Translations under genes and position numbers: made by a program
Assembly: GCF_000337615.1 (NCBI RefSeq)
Contig: NZ_AOII01000081.1
Coordinates: 564 to 54,090, forward strand
Direction of reading: 5' to 3'
Length of the DNA: 53,527 nucleotides
Origin: Natrinema pallidum DSM 3751
Lineage (GTDB): Archaea > Halobacteriota > Halobacteria > Halobacteriales > Natrialbaceae
Shown: positions 8,932-17,518 of the stretch, piece after piece
Layout: each line of letters begins with the position of its first letter
How positions within the stretch are numbered: position 1 is the stretch's first letter
The notes under the pieces: generated by a model
What the model saw: the letters and a program-made list of their open reading frames with translations, nothing else
Told to the model about the DNA's origin: nothing
Database searches by the model: none

Positions 8932-9210
8932 TCAGTGCGACGGCTCGGTCGCGTCCTCGTCGTATTCGAAGGTCGCTCCGCAGTCGCCACAGACGGTTTC
9001 CTTCCCGGGCTTGACTCGCTGTGCAAACACCGCACCGCAGTCCTCACAGATCATAAAGAGACGGTGTTCCGGCGCGATGCCGGCCTCGAACTCGGCGTGG
9101 ATCCAGGCGTCAGCAGTGCCCTCCTCGTAGAGGGTCACCCCGGAACTGGTCCGTCGCCAATTGATCGCACGGTCGTCGCGGGCGGTTACGGACGATTCTC
9201 GCTCGGACAT
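8932..9210 (-). CDS. Small zinc-ribbon protein
   Basis: 92 residues from MSERESS. Two CxxC pairs (Cys55/58 in CEDCG and Cys74/77 in CGDCG), 15 residues apart, form a rubredoxin-like zinc ribbon. The N-terminal half holds a short DUF-like segment with WRRTSSGVTLYEEG. Such small zinc-ribbon proteins are common in haloarchaea and mostly uncharacterised; nucleic-acid or protein binding is a reasonable guess. It is divergently arranged with nurA across 125 bases. A TAAATTACTAT stretch about 9254-9264 on its strand is a possible promoter. An upstream in-frame start at 9243 was rejected because it adds an atypical sequence. Confidence 0.8.
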   Translation of the reverse strand: MSERESSVTARDDRAINWRRTSSGVTLYEEGTADAWIHAEFEAGIAPEHRLFMICEDCGAVFAQRVKPGKETVCGDCGATFEYDEDATEPSH

Positions 9211-9335
9211 CGAGATACTCCGACTCTCGGCGCGACCATACATACGCTTTCTGATAGTAATTTACCCGCCCTCGAGTTAATCGCGTCGTTCCGGCGATCA
9301 CTGGCTTTTTGCGGGTCGGGTCGGTGCCCCCAGGT

Positions 9336-10613
9336 ATGACCCTCGATCCGGTCCACTTCGACGGGATTGCGCGGCTCGCGAGGCGGATCGACCACGGGAC
9401 CGACGAGCGGGACCGGCGCGCGTTGGCCGAAACCGTTTGGGAGGCGTTTCTCGATCCCCTGCGCCACGATGAACGATCGGTCCTCGAGCCGGTCGACGAG
9501 CAGGCGCGACGGCTCGTCGACTGCGAGGGGGTCGCCCTGCGGGACCGCGAGTTCCCGAGCGAACACGGCCTGGACGCGGGGACGATCAACCCGACGACGT
9601 TCAAAAACGGGCTGGTCGTCGACATCGCACAGGCGGCGATGAGCGCGACCCCGAGCGACCTCGATCTCCATCGGTCGCGGACGACCGTGATGACGGTCCA
9701 CTCGAACGACGAGACGATGATGGTCGACGAGACCTGGGGCACGTTCGACGCGGGCTACAGTCAGAGCCGCGCGGTCAAAATCCCGCCGTTGCCCCGATTC
9801 GCCGAGGGGGTCGTCCACGCGCTAGCACTGTATCTCGCCGAGAGCAAACACGCCCGCGATCACGCCGACACGGTTTCGGACCTGCTCGTCCTCGACGGCC
9901 CGCTCTACCCGCGGGGGCTGCTACGCTGGGCCGACCAACATCCCGACCTCGCGGATTTCCTCCTCGAGGACCCCCGTCCCACGACGGTGCTGGAGAACTA
10001 CGTGCGGTTAGTCGAGGACTTCGTCGAACGCGACGTTCCGCTCGTCGGCTTCGTCAAAAACCCCGCGACGCGCGTACTCACGCGGACGCTGCAGTCGAAA
10101 CGGGATGTCGACATCAGCGTCCCCTGGAGCGACGACTCGGCGCTGTTCACCCGCCTGCTCGAGCGCGGCGAGTACGTCGATGATGTCGACGGCGAGCGCT
10201 GGGAACGGGACACGTCGTCGCTCTCCTATACGAACTGGTTCCGCTCGCGAGGCGGCGTCGATCGACCGCTGTCGGCCGAGGGCGACGCGCTCGGCGTCGA
10301 GCGCCGCCTCGATCGCGAGGCCTACGAGGTCACCTTCTTCGTGATCTACGATCCACGCGACGATCTGCTGTACCGGATCGAGGCCCCGTACGCGTTCACC
10401 AGGGACCCCGAACGCCGCGAGCGACTGACGATGCAACTGTTACAGGACGTCGCTATCGCCCACGGTCCGCCGACGATCGTCGCGAAAGCCGACGAACTCG
10501 CCCGGATCAGCAACTCGGAGAAGGCGTCGCTCCGCGAGACGCTCGAGGAGCGATTCGACGCGGCCCAGGACCGGACCTACGACGACCATCGGTGGGACGA
10601 CCAGCCCTATTAG
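9336..10613 (+). CDS. nurA: DNA double-strand break repair nuclease NurA
   Basis: 425 residues from MTLDPVHF; a longer in-frame start at 9309 lies inside the presumed promoter. The NurA domain covers the middle and C-terminal part. Visible family features are the early acidic motif in FKNGLVVDIAQA/HSNDETMMVDETWG, the DVPLVGFVKNPATRVLTR segment, and the C-terminal DPRDDLLYRIEAPYAF with the later LARISNSEKASLRE. NurA is a 5'-3' exonuclease/endonuclease that works with the HerA translocase and Mre11-Rad50 in end resection. herA lies 2.5 kb downstream on the same strand, separated by three genes, so the pair is neighbouring but not a tight operon. Confidence 0.88.
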   Translation: MTLDPVHFDGIARLARRIDHGTDERDRRALAETVWEAFLDPLRHDERSVLEPVDEQARRLVDCEGVALRDREFPSEHGLDAGTINPTTFKNGLVVDIAQAAMSATPSDLDLHRSRTTVMTVHSNDETMMVDETWGTFDAGYSQSRAVKIPPLPRFAEGVVHALALYLAESKHARDHADTVSDLLVLDGPLYPRGLLRWADQHPDLADFLLEDPRPTTVLENYVRLVEDFVERDVPLVGFVKNPATRVLTRTLQSKRDVDISVPWSDDSALFTRLLERGEYVDDVDGERWERDTSSLSYTNWFRSRGGVDRPLSAEGDALGVERRLDREAYEVTFFVIYDPRDDLLYRIEAPYAFTRDPERRERLTMQLLQDVAIAHGPPTIVAKADELARISNSEKASLRETLEERFDAAQDRTYDDHRWDDQPY

Positions 10614-10624
10614 CTGCCCCCATC

Positions 10625-10702
10625 GTAGCAACTGACAGTCAATGCAGACCTGATCGCACGGCGGCGTTGCGATCAGTGTGTCAATCGTTTCAGGTGCTAC
10701 TA
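10625..10702. repeat. Long imperfect palindromic repeat, copy 1
   Basis: About 78 bases reading nearly the same on both strands. The outer arms are GTAGCA at 10625 and TGCTAC ending at 10700, and the inner perfect arms are TGATCGCA (from 10651) and TGCGATCA (from 10668). A second copy with the same core lies at 27812-27893. It sits between nurA and the convergent DUF7113-like gene and supplies that gene's stop codon (10690-10692). It could be a small miniature transposable element or a bidirectional terminator. Confidence 0.65.
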
Positions 10703-11034
10703 TAGCCGTCGCTTTTTTCGACCTCGAGCGAAACGTCGTCGGGATCGATGCCGATCCGCGCGAACTGCGTTCGGACGTGCTCTTTGGCCCCCTCGAGCGC
10801 CTGTTCGCGGGTGTCGAAACCGCGTGGCATGGGTGACTCGAACGCGAGGTTGACCTCGCGACCGTCGACGAGTTGCGTCGTCCCGCCGCTGTCGACTTCG
10901 TAAAATTCGTCGCAGACCCAGACGTACGCGGCGTCTTCGTCGGGTGCACCGCTGAACGTCGGGGCTCGCTCACCCCGTTCGTACAGCGTCCCAGTGAGCT
11001 CCGTCCCGCCTGCCCGACCGCGTACCATAAGCAT
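10690..11034 (-). CDS. Conserved haloarchaeal protein, DUF7113-like
   Basis: 114 residues, acidic, starting MLMVRGRAGGTELTG (an alternative ATG two codons in gives MVRG). The first half is beta-rich with a YVWVCDEFYEVDSGGT segment, and the second half has a helix (DTREQALEGAKEHVRTQFARIG). It resembles an uncharacterised haloarchaeal family that I believe is DUF7113; the assignment is from memory. No signal peptide or catalytic motif is seen. Its last codons lie within a palindromic repeat that recurs elsewhere in the window, so the extreme C-terminus may be recent. Confidence 0.7.
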   Translation of the reverse strand: MLMVRGRAGGTELTGTLYERGERAPTFSGAPDEDAAYVWVCDEFYEVDSGGTTQLVDGREVNLAFESPMPRGFDTREQALEGAKEHVRTQFARIGIDPDDVSLEVEKSDGYSST

Positions 11035-11455
11035 ACGCTATCGTACGTCTCGCGGACGCAAAAATGCCGTGGCATCGGCCAGCGAACGGCAATACCGTAC
11101 TCGATCAGTGCCGACGGGTGTGTCCTCCGCCCACCCCACCTCTCTCAGCCGCGGAGCTATCGATCGGTCACGCGAACTAGTTGAAATATTGAACTATGTC
11201 GCTATCGAACGGGACATTCAACCGACCGGAACCGCGGAAGACGACGACACACATGATCTCGCTGGTTCTGTTCGATCATTCTCAACTGCCATCGGAAGCC
11301 GGCCGCCAACCACCATTTCCAAAACCAATTGCCGTATTCTATCGATTGCGAGCGCTTCAGCGTGTTACGGAGGCATTATCGAAGTAACGATCTCGTTTCC
11401 GGCCCAAATCGTTTTGGAAACGATCTTATCCCCATTGCAGGGGTTGGTCTGTGTA
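11035..11455. other. Intergenic region between two divergent genes
   Basis: 421 bases without a convincing gene. The right part is AT-richer than its surroundings and holds the inverted repeat at 11393-11423 and a TATA-like CTTATCC at about 11424 for the following DUF7344 gene. A promoter for the minus-strand gene should lie in the left part, but no clear TATA box was seen. Open frames through the region have no protein-like composition. Confidence 0.5.
11393..11423. promoter_or_regulatory. Inverted repeat before a DUF7344 regulator
   Basis: TCGTTTCC (11393-11400) and GGAAACGA (11416-11423) are perfect inverted arms with a 15-base spacer. AACGATCT also occurs twice as a direct repeat across the arms. 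The right arm abuts a TATA-like CTTATCC about 30 bases before the ATG at 11456. The position next to the BRE/TATA suggests a repressor or activator site, perhaps autoregulatory. Confidence 0.45.
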
Positions 11456-12076
11456 ATGAGTTCGGACGCTCACCTCGGCGGCAGCATGCCCGATCCACTC
11501 GAACCCGTTCCGACGGAGTGTTACGAGATTCTTCGCCATCCTCGCCGACTTCGCGTTCTCGAGGTACTCGGTTGTCGACAGACGCGACTCTCCCTGTCTG
11601 CACTGACGACGGCACTGATCGACGAATCGACGGGCTCGAACGGCCACACGCGCCACGACGTCCGGACCACCCTCGTTCACAACCACCTCCCGAGACTCGA
11701 GGACTACGACATCGTCGACTGGGACGACGACGGCGTCACACTGGTCGACGAACCACCGGTCCACCCCGCCGACCTCTCCGTGCTGCTCGATCTCTGTGAG
11801 AGCGAGAACGCCCGAACCCTGCTCGAGACACTCGTCGACCCCGTTCGGATGCGACTGCTCACCGTTCTCGAGGCGGGCGATCGACCGCTCTCGCTCGAGC
11901 ACCTCGCCGAGCGACTCAGCGCTCACGAGAGCGATCCGTTTGCCGACGCCGAGCGCGCGACGGTGGCGCTCCACCACTCCCACCTGCCCGCGATGGCCGA
12001 CATCGGCGTCATCAGCTACGAGCAGGAGTCCCGCCTCGTCACGCGCTACGATCAGGTCGTCTCGATCGACGAGTAG
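11456..12076 (+). CDS. Two-domain DUF7344 winged-helix protein
   Basis: 206 residues from MSSDAHLGG. Two DUF7344 winged-helix units lie in tandem: residues about 20-105 (CYEILRHPRRLRVLEVLG ... NHLPRLEDYDIVDWDDDG) and about 115-200 (LLETLVDPVRMRLLTVLE ... HSHLPAMADIGVISYEQE). Each ends in the family hallmark H-x-H/N-L-P-x-L/M followed by an I/V-x-W/Y strand. DUF7344 domains are abundant in haloarchaea and are thought to act as transcription regulators. Two copies in one chain could mimic a dimer. An inverted repeat sits directly upstream and may be its own operator. DNA binding is inferred from the fold. Confidence 0.82.
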   Translation: MSSDAHLGGSMPDPLEPVPTECYEILRHPRRLRVLEVLGCRQTRLSLSALTTALIDESTGSNGHTRHDVRTTLVHNHLPRLEDYDIVDWDDDGVTLVDEPPVHPADLSVLLDLCESENARTLLETLVDPVRMRLLTVLEAGDRPLSLEHLAERLSAHESDPFADAERATVALHHSHLPAMADIGVISYEQESRLVTRYDQVVSIDE

Positions 12077-12243
12077 CCGTCGACCGCTCCAGCCGCCGTC
12101 CGCCGACCCGATCCGCTCGCGATGCACCGATGTCCGGTTCGGCCGTCCCCATCGCTGGCTGCCCTACAATTGGCGGCCGGTGAGCGTCCGCCAGATCGAC
12201 AAACGGTAAGACCGTGCCGTCCGTCAGTGGAAGACAGCGCGAC

Positions 12244-13038
12244 ATGGATACCACAAGACGCGATGCCGGCGCTCGCCCGCGCGACGGGTCGGTATTCGAC
12301 AGTTACCGCACCGTCGTTCGCATCGGTTTCGTCGTCTGTCTCGCTTTTGCCCTTTCGGTCGCGCCCATCGCGGGGACGGCCGCCGCGATCGATCAGGTCG
12401 CGATCGTCTCGCCGGACCGGACGCAGATCGAGGCCGCTCCCGGCGAGACGGTCGCGATCGACGTGACTCTCCGGAGTCAGGGCGGTCACGGCGGGGGCGG
12501 CATCGACGCGGTGACGCTCGTCGCCCAGTACCACCCCGACTACCTCGAGATCGAGGATGTCGACCGCGGGTCGTGGCTCGAAGGCCCCGATACGACGATC
12601 CGAACCGCTGAGACCCTCGCGGACGAGCGGGGCACCGCGCTCCTCGAGCAGCGCCGCGAGCCGGCTGGCGACGGTGCGACCGGCGCGGGGACGATCGTGA
12701 CGCTGACCGTTCGGGTCGCCGAGGACGCGCCGGCCGGGACAACGACGCTCTCGTTCGACGAGACCGAGGTCGAGACCACCGGGGACTGGCCGATCGCCGT
12801 CGTCGACGACCCCGCGACGATCGCGATCGACGGCGGTACCGAACCGCTCGAGTCGTTCGACCATCCCGATCCCGACGAACTGGCGCGGGACTCGACTCCC
12901 TCGAGCGAGGACGAGGCCGAATCGGCGGCGACCGACGGTAGCGAGTCGGTGCCGGGATTCACGGCCGGGCTCGCGATCGCAGCCATCACGTTGGGAATCG
13001 CGCTTGTAGCAGCCGCCGCTGACCGTCGCGGGGGATAA
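12244..13038 (+). CDS. Cohesin-domain surface protein with PGF-CTERM anchor
   Basis: 264 residues from MDTTRRDAG. The hydrophobic signal is at about 28-50 (VVCLAFALSVAPIAGTAAA). A cohesin-like domain occupies residues about 52-200 (QVAIVSPDRTQIEAAPGETVAIDV at its start, GAGTIVTLTVRVAEDA later). An acidic Ser-rich linker leads to SVPGFTAGLAIAAITLG and a basic end, a PGF-CTERM signal for archaeosortase A. The fold resembles the cohesin at 1334-2098 but the sequence is distinct. It lies 56 bases before herA on the same strand, with no obvious functional link to it. A cell-surface docking role is inferred. Confidence 0.78.
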   Translation: MDTTRRDAGARPRDGSVFDSYRTVVRIGFVVCLAFALSVAPIAGTAAAIDQVAIVSPDRTQIEAAPGETVAIDVTLRSQGGHGGGGIDAVTLVAQYHPDYLEIEDVDRGSWLEGPDTTIRTAETLADERGTALLEQRREPAGDGATGAGTIVTLTVRVAEDAPAGTTTLSFDETEVETTGDWPIAVVDDPATIAIDGGTEPLESFDHPDPDELARDSTPSSEDEAESAATDGSESVPGFTAGLAIAAITLGIALVAAAADRRGG

Positions 13039-13094
13039 ACAGTCCGCCCGACTGGAGGGAAACGCGTTTGTGGGATGGGCCGGATGGGGTTTGT

Positions 13095-14987
13095 ATGAGC
13101 GATCTGGGAGACTTCGGCGATTTCGATGCCGATGCCGGTACCGACGACGGCTCGGCGGCCGACGCGGCGGGTTCGTCGCCGTCGTCTTCGGGTTCCGAGG
13201 GCACGACGGCCGCGACGACCGACGAGGTAACGGATGATTTCGACGCGACGACTGTCGAACCCAGCGGCGAGGACGCCGGTATCGGAACGATCTGCGTCTC
13301 CCAGGGGCTGCGGGTCGCCGAGGACGGGGACGAGACCACCCTCCGGGCCTACGTCACCCGCGGCAACCGGTCGTCGGTCCGCATCGGGAGCTACCTGCTC
13401 GCGCCCTATCCCGACGGCGAGACGCTGTTCTGTCGCATCACCGGCCTCGAGTACGCCCAGCAGTATCACGCCGACGACGCGACGGAGATACACGCCCGAC
13501 GGGCGATGCGGACCGACGAGATCGACGAGGCCGATTACAAGTTCGTCGCCGAACTCGAGCCGATCGCCGTCCTCTACGACGACAGCGCGGAGCGAAGCTC
13601 CGCGAGCGGCCGGACGCAGTCCGACGACGACGGCGAGCTGAAACGGCGGATGACCGACCGCGTGCCGAAGCCACAGACGGTGATCCGGCAGGCCGACGAC
13701 ACCGAGGAGATCAAGACCGGACTGAAGATTCCGGACGACGGGGTCTTTCTGGGCCATCTCTCGGTCGGCGGCGAAAAGGTCCGGACCGCCGCGTCGCCGC
13801 CAACGATCGATTACCGGCTGAAGGACGACTACGACGCGGGCGATCCGCTCGTCTTCCGCCACTCGCTGATCGCCGGCGGGACGGGATCGGGGAAGACTCA
13901 CGGCGCGAAGAACATCCTCCGTCAGTACCTCGCCGCGGAGCGAACCTATCCGATGGCCGACGGCCGCGAGGTTAGCCCCGCCGTCGTCCAGTTCGACCCG
14001 CAGGACGAGTACGCCCAGATGCACGACGACAACCCCGACCTGGACGACGAGTTCGCGCGCCGCCTCGAGCGCGAGGGGATCGCCTACGGCGGCCACGACG
14101 ATACGACCGCTTTCATCCCGAAAGTGGGGTCGGCGTCGTACGCGGCGGGCCACCACCGCGCGGAACAGGTCGAGTTTACGATCCCCTTTTCGATGGTCCA
14201 CGACAACCCGTGGCTGGTCGCGGGCAGCGGGTTAAACGACAACCAGTACGGCGCGCTCACGACTGTCCTCCTGCCGCGGTTCCGGAAGCAGTACGGCAAC
14301 GGTGGAACGTACGAGGAGTTCACGACGTTTCTCGACGATCCGGCCCTGCGCGAGGAACTCGACGAGTCGGGGCGGGTCCACGAGGCGACCTTCGACGCCG
14401 TTCGGCGGCGCGTGCTCGGCTTCGGTCACGTCTTCGACCAGGACGCGCGCCCGATCACCGATCTCGTCCACGACTTCGTCCGCCCCGGCGGGCTGACCGT
14501 GGTACCGACCTATCACATCACCGACAGCCGGGCGACCGAGGCGATCGTCCTCGCGGTCTCCTCGCTGCTCATCGATCAGAAACTCTCGAACGACCCGGAC
14601 TACGACCGAATCAAGGAGACCCCGCTCGTGCTGGGGATGGACGAGGCCCACAACTTCCTGACCGACGCCGATTCGGTTCAGGCCGGGAAGGTCATCACGA
14701 AATTCACCGAGGCCGCGAAGCAGGGCCGAAAGGAACGGCTCGGCCTCTTTCTCATCACGCAGGACCCACAGGACATCCACGATGCCGTGTTCAAGCAGAT
14801 CAACACCACCGTCGTGCTCAACCTCGGTGACGAAGACGCGATCAAGAGCGTGAACATTCCCAGCAACCTCGAGTCCAAGGTGCCCTACATGGAGAAAGGT
14901 CAGATGGTCGTCTACTCGCCCGACAACTCGGAGCCCGTCGAACTCATCGGGCTTCCGCACTGTCTGACTCGGCACGGACGGGACTGA
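13095..14987 (+). CDS. herA: HerA-type hexameric DNA translocase
   Basis: 630 residues from MSDLGDFGDF. The first 65 residues are acidic and low-complexity. An N-terminal HAS-barrel-like domain follows (GTICVSQGLRVAED to about residue 150). The FtsK/HerA ATPase core has Walker A AGGTGSGKTHGAKN at about residue 260 and Walker B LVLGMDEAHNFL at about residue 511, then TEAAKQGRKERLGLFLITQDPQDI and an arginine-rich C-terminal end. HerA is a bipolar DNA translocase that drives NurA during break resection. nurA is at 9336-10613. The start at 13068 was rejected since the residues before MSDLGD lie next to the previous stop and look non-coding. Confidence 0.93.
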   Translation: MSDLGDFGDFDADAGTDDGSAADAAGSSPSSSGSEGTTAATTDEVTDDFDATTVEPSGEDAGIGTICVSQGLRVAEDGDETTLRAYVTRGNRSSVRIGSYLLAPYPDGETLFCRITGLEYAQQYHADDATEIHARRAMRTDEIDEADYKFVAELEPIAVLYDDSAERSSASGRTQSDDDGELKRRMTDRVPKPQTVIRQADDTEEIKTGLKIPDDGVFLGHLSVGGEKVRTAASPPTIDYRLKDDYDAGDPLVFRHSLIAGGTGSGKTHGAKNILRQYLAAERTYPMADGREVSPAVVQFDPQDEYAQMHDDNPDLDDEFARRLEREGIAYGGHDDTTAFIPKVGSASYAAGHHRAEQVEFTIPFSMVHDNPWLVAGSGLNDNQYGALTTVLLPRFRKQYGNGGTYEEFTTFLDDPALREELDESGRVHEATFDAVRRRVLGFGHVFDQDARPITDLVHDFVRPGGLTVVPTYHITDSRATEAIVLAVSSLLIDQKLSNDPDYDRIKETPLVLGMDEAHNFLTDADSVQAGKVITKFTEAAKQGRKERLGLFLITQDPQDIHDAVFKQINTTVVLNLGDEDAIKSVNIPSNLESKVPYMEKGQMVVYSPDNSEPVELIGLPHCLTRHGRD

Positions 14988-15099
14988 CGCTTCTAGTGAA
15001 CCGCCTCGGGGACACGTCCCGAGGCACTCGGCCTGCTCCACCTGTCGATGTCTGGTCGGTCGGCGTGCAGTGCTCGAGAGTGTCTTCGCGGCCGACGGC

Positions 15100-15714
15100 T
15101 CACGTCGACGCGAGCAGCGTCCGTTCGAAAAACGATCCGACCGTCGCCGCGATTTCGTCGTGTTTCCCGAGGAAGAAGTGATCGCCCGCCAGCGCGGTGA
15201 CCTCGTCGCCGCGCTCTCGCGCGCGCTCGACCACCGGTTCCCAGTCGGCGGTCGTATCGCGCTCGCCGTAGAGGACGCACACCGGGACCTCGAGATCGGC
15301 GAGCGCCGCGGCGGCGTCGAGATCGGCCTCGAGTCGCGCCGTCGGAGCGAGGGCGGCGACGGCGTCGGGCGGCGTCGCTGCCGACGCGAGCAGGCTCTCG
15401 GACGCGCCGAAACTGTAGCCGAAAACGCCGACGGGGAGCCCGTCGGCTCCGTCGTACTCGCCGCGAGCCCATCGGATGGCGTTGCGAACGTCCGCCCGTT
15501 CGCCGCGGCCCTCGTCCCACGACCCGTAATCGAAGCGCAGGCAGGCGATATCCGCCGCGACCAAGGCGTCGCTGACGGCGACGAGCCGCGGATCGCTTCT
15601 CGAGCCGCGGTGTTGGGGGTGCGGCGGGCAGGCGACGACGACGGCCGCCGGATCACCGTCCGGTTCCGAGAGCGTCCCGCGGACGTCGCGTCCGCCGGGG
15701 AGTAGCACTGTCAT
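15100..15714 (-). CDS. Alpha/beta hydrolase, dienelactone hydrolase-like
   Basis: 204 residues, cytoplasmic. The fold is a short alpha/beta hydrolase: VVVACPPHPQHRGSRSD oxyanion strand, nucleophile elbow GYSFGAS (Ser near 103), acid in VCVLYGERDTT (Asp near 153) and His in LAGDHFFLG (near 178). The HPQHRGSRSD motif and the size match the archaeal and bacterial family of predicted esterases related to the YcjY/dienelactone group; the substrate is unknown. It stands alone between herA (convergent, 112 bases) and a membrane-anchored protein. A TTTCATTATC stretch about 35 bases before the ATG is a possible promoter. Confidence 0.85.
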   Translation of the reverse strand: MTVLLPGGRDVRGTLSEPDGDPAAVVVACPPHPQHRGSRSDPRLVAVSDALVAADIACLRFDYGSWDEGRGERADVRNAIRWARGEYDGADGLPVGVFGYSFGASESLLASAATPPDAVAALAPTARLEADLDAAAALADLEVPVCVLYGERDTTADWEPVVERARERGDEVTALAGDHFFLGKHDEIAATVGSFFERTLLAST

Positions 15715-15866
15715 AGCGGACGTTGCCGACGGCCGATAATGAAAGTCCGCTTGTGGCGGGCCGATCGAACCGGCAGCGATCCGGTCTCGGAAGCGAAACG
15801 GAGGGCGGTTGCGTCAGCGGAGACGCGACGGCAGTGGGATGGGGCGGCAAAGCAGCGAGCGCGGGT

Positions 15867-17387
15867 CTACTCGGCGACGCTGATCTCGAAGCCGTCGTCA
15901 GCGTCGCTGATCGTGACGTTCCGGCTCACGACGAACGAGCGCGTGATCGTTTCGTTCTCGAGATCGACGGTCAGACTCACCGAGGTCGTCTCGGCCGCCG
16001 GCGGAGCCACCTCGACGGTCACCGTCGCCGGACCGTCACCGGTCGCGTCCGTGACGGTGGCGGTCAGTTCGTCGGGATCGTCGAACCGGTTTTGGACGGT
16101 GTAACTCGCCGCGTCGTCGCTGACGACGAGGTCCGCGATCAGATCGCGATCGGCGGCGGACAACGCGTCGGTCCCGTCGGTCACGGTGACATCGACGCCG
16201 TCTAACTTCGGGAGGCGACGGGTGACCGTAACCGTCTCCGCGTCGAGATCGACCACTGCGACCGCGTGGGGCAGTCGGCCGTCGATCGGCGTAACGCGAA
16301 CGGTCGCGGTATCAGCGGGTGTGAACGTGTCGGTGTCCGCGTCGAACTCCCGATCCCGTCTGACGCTCATCTCGACCGCGTCGAACCCGTCGAAGTGTGT
16401 CCGGACCTCGTCGGTCGCCCAGACGCGTCGGGCGACCGTCTCGAGGTCGCGTTCCGAGAGCGAATCGCGGTACCCGCGGAGGGAGGCGGTCACACCGTCG
16501 AGTTCGACGGTCGTTTCGGTCTCGTTTATCGGCTGGGCCTCGACCGCGACTGTCCCCGTCGAATCGTCGGCCATCGTCACGGTGTCGACCGAGATTGATT
16601 CGCTTTGGTTTTGATGGAGGACGTACGTGCCGTTCCGGTCGGGGCTCGCATCGACGGTGCCGGAGATGGAGTCGCTCTCGTGTACCGTGATTGCGCCGGA
16701 AACGCGCCGGTCGTCGACGGTTTCGGTCGCGAGATCGACGGTCGCGCGGACCGCGGGCGAGTCGCCGTCGGACCCGGTGAGGGCGACCGTAACGTGGTCG
16801 CCCTCGCGGTCGACGACGGACGCGTCGACGGCGTCCGGTTCGTCGAGCAGCGTCTTGATATCCCACTCGATATCGGGATTGTCGAGGAGAACCGTCTCGA
16901 GCCGGGTGCGTTCGTCGTCGGTCAGTCGATGGGACTCGTCGCCGAACGCGATGTCGACGTCGTCGATCGAGTGAAACCCCGTCTCGAGCGTGACCGTTTC
17001 CGCGTCCAGGTCGACCATCACGAACGCGTACGGGAGTCGCTCGTCGGCGGGCGAGACCTGGACCCGAACCGCGTCGTCGGCGGGGACGAACTCGCCGGCG
17101 TCCTCGTCGTAGATCGTGCGTTCGGAGACCTCGAACGTGAGAGCGTCGGGCTCGTCGAAGTAGCTGCGCACGTTCTCGTTCTCCCAGACGAGGTGTGGGA
17201 GTCGCTCGCGTTCGGCGGCGGTCAGCGCGTCTTGGTCGCCGAGTAGTTCGACATCAGTATCGTCGAGCTGTGCGTGTCGGGTGTCGTCCGTGCTCGGCTC
17301 ACCCGTGACGACGAGGACCCCCGCTGCGAGGGCCACGATCGTCGCGAGTGCGAGCACGTACATCGCGTACTTGTAATCTCGTTTCAT
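15867..17387 (-). CDS. Membrane-anchored extracellular protein with internal duplication
   Basis: 506 residues from MKRDYKYAMYVLAL; the frame is open 52 codons further but that part covers the promoter and palindrome and looks non-coding. One N-terminal helix (about 8-28) should anchor it with the rest outside. Two halves, about 45-250 and 290-500, repeat the same order: L-T-x-x-E/D-R-x-x-L, a W-x-x-E/D-x-V-R-x-x-F/Y segment, P-A-D-x-x-x-V-R-V, L-P-Y/H-A and VDLDAETVT. The VDLxxETV strands recall PepSY-like domains but I cannot assign it. It is divergent from 17625-18290, an exported protein that ends with a similar VIDLESESV strand, so they may share a role. No enzyme motif is seen. Confidence 0.75.
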   Translation of the reverse strand: MKRDYKYAMYVLALATIVALAAGVLVVTGEPSTDDTRHAQLDDTDVELLGDQDALTAAERERLPHLVWENENVRSYFDEPDALTFEVSERTIYDEDAGEFVPADDAVRVQVSPADERLPYAFVMVDLDAETVTLETGFHSIDDVDIAFGDESHRLTDDERTRLETVLLDNPDIEWDIKTLLDEPDAVDASVVDREGDHVTVALTGSDGDSPAVRATVDLATETVDDRRVSGAITVHESDSISGTVDASPDRNGTYVLHQNQSESISVDTVTMADDSTGTVAVEAQPINETETTVELDGVTASLRGYRDSLSERDLETVARRVWATDEVRTHFDGFDAVEMSVRRDREFDADTDTFTPADTATVRVTPIDGRLPHAVAVVDLDAETVTVTRRLPKLDGVDVTVTDGTDALSAADRDLIADLVVSDDAASYTVQNRFDDPDELTATVTDATGDGPATVTVEVAPPAAETTSVSLTVDLENETITRSFVVSRNVTISDADDGFEISVAE

Positions 17388-17518
17388 AGGGACCACGTTC
17401 TGGGCGGCGATCCGAGCGCCCCGATCGGGGCCGCACGTCCGTCTCGGCTCGGGACACCGGATCGCTCCGGTCGTCCGTTGGGAGAAAGCCCATTTCAAAC
17501 CCCGTTGGAAACGGCCGC

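Noticed and set aside
12540..14201. Minus-strand open frame of 553 codons opposite herA
   Set aside because: HerA on the plus strand has clear Walker motifs. The antisense frame is Arg/Val-rich without motifs and is the usual shadow.
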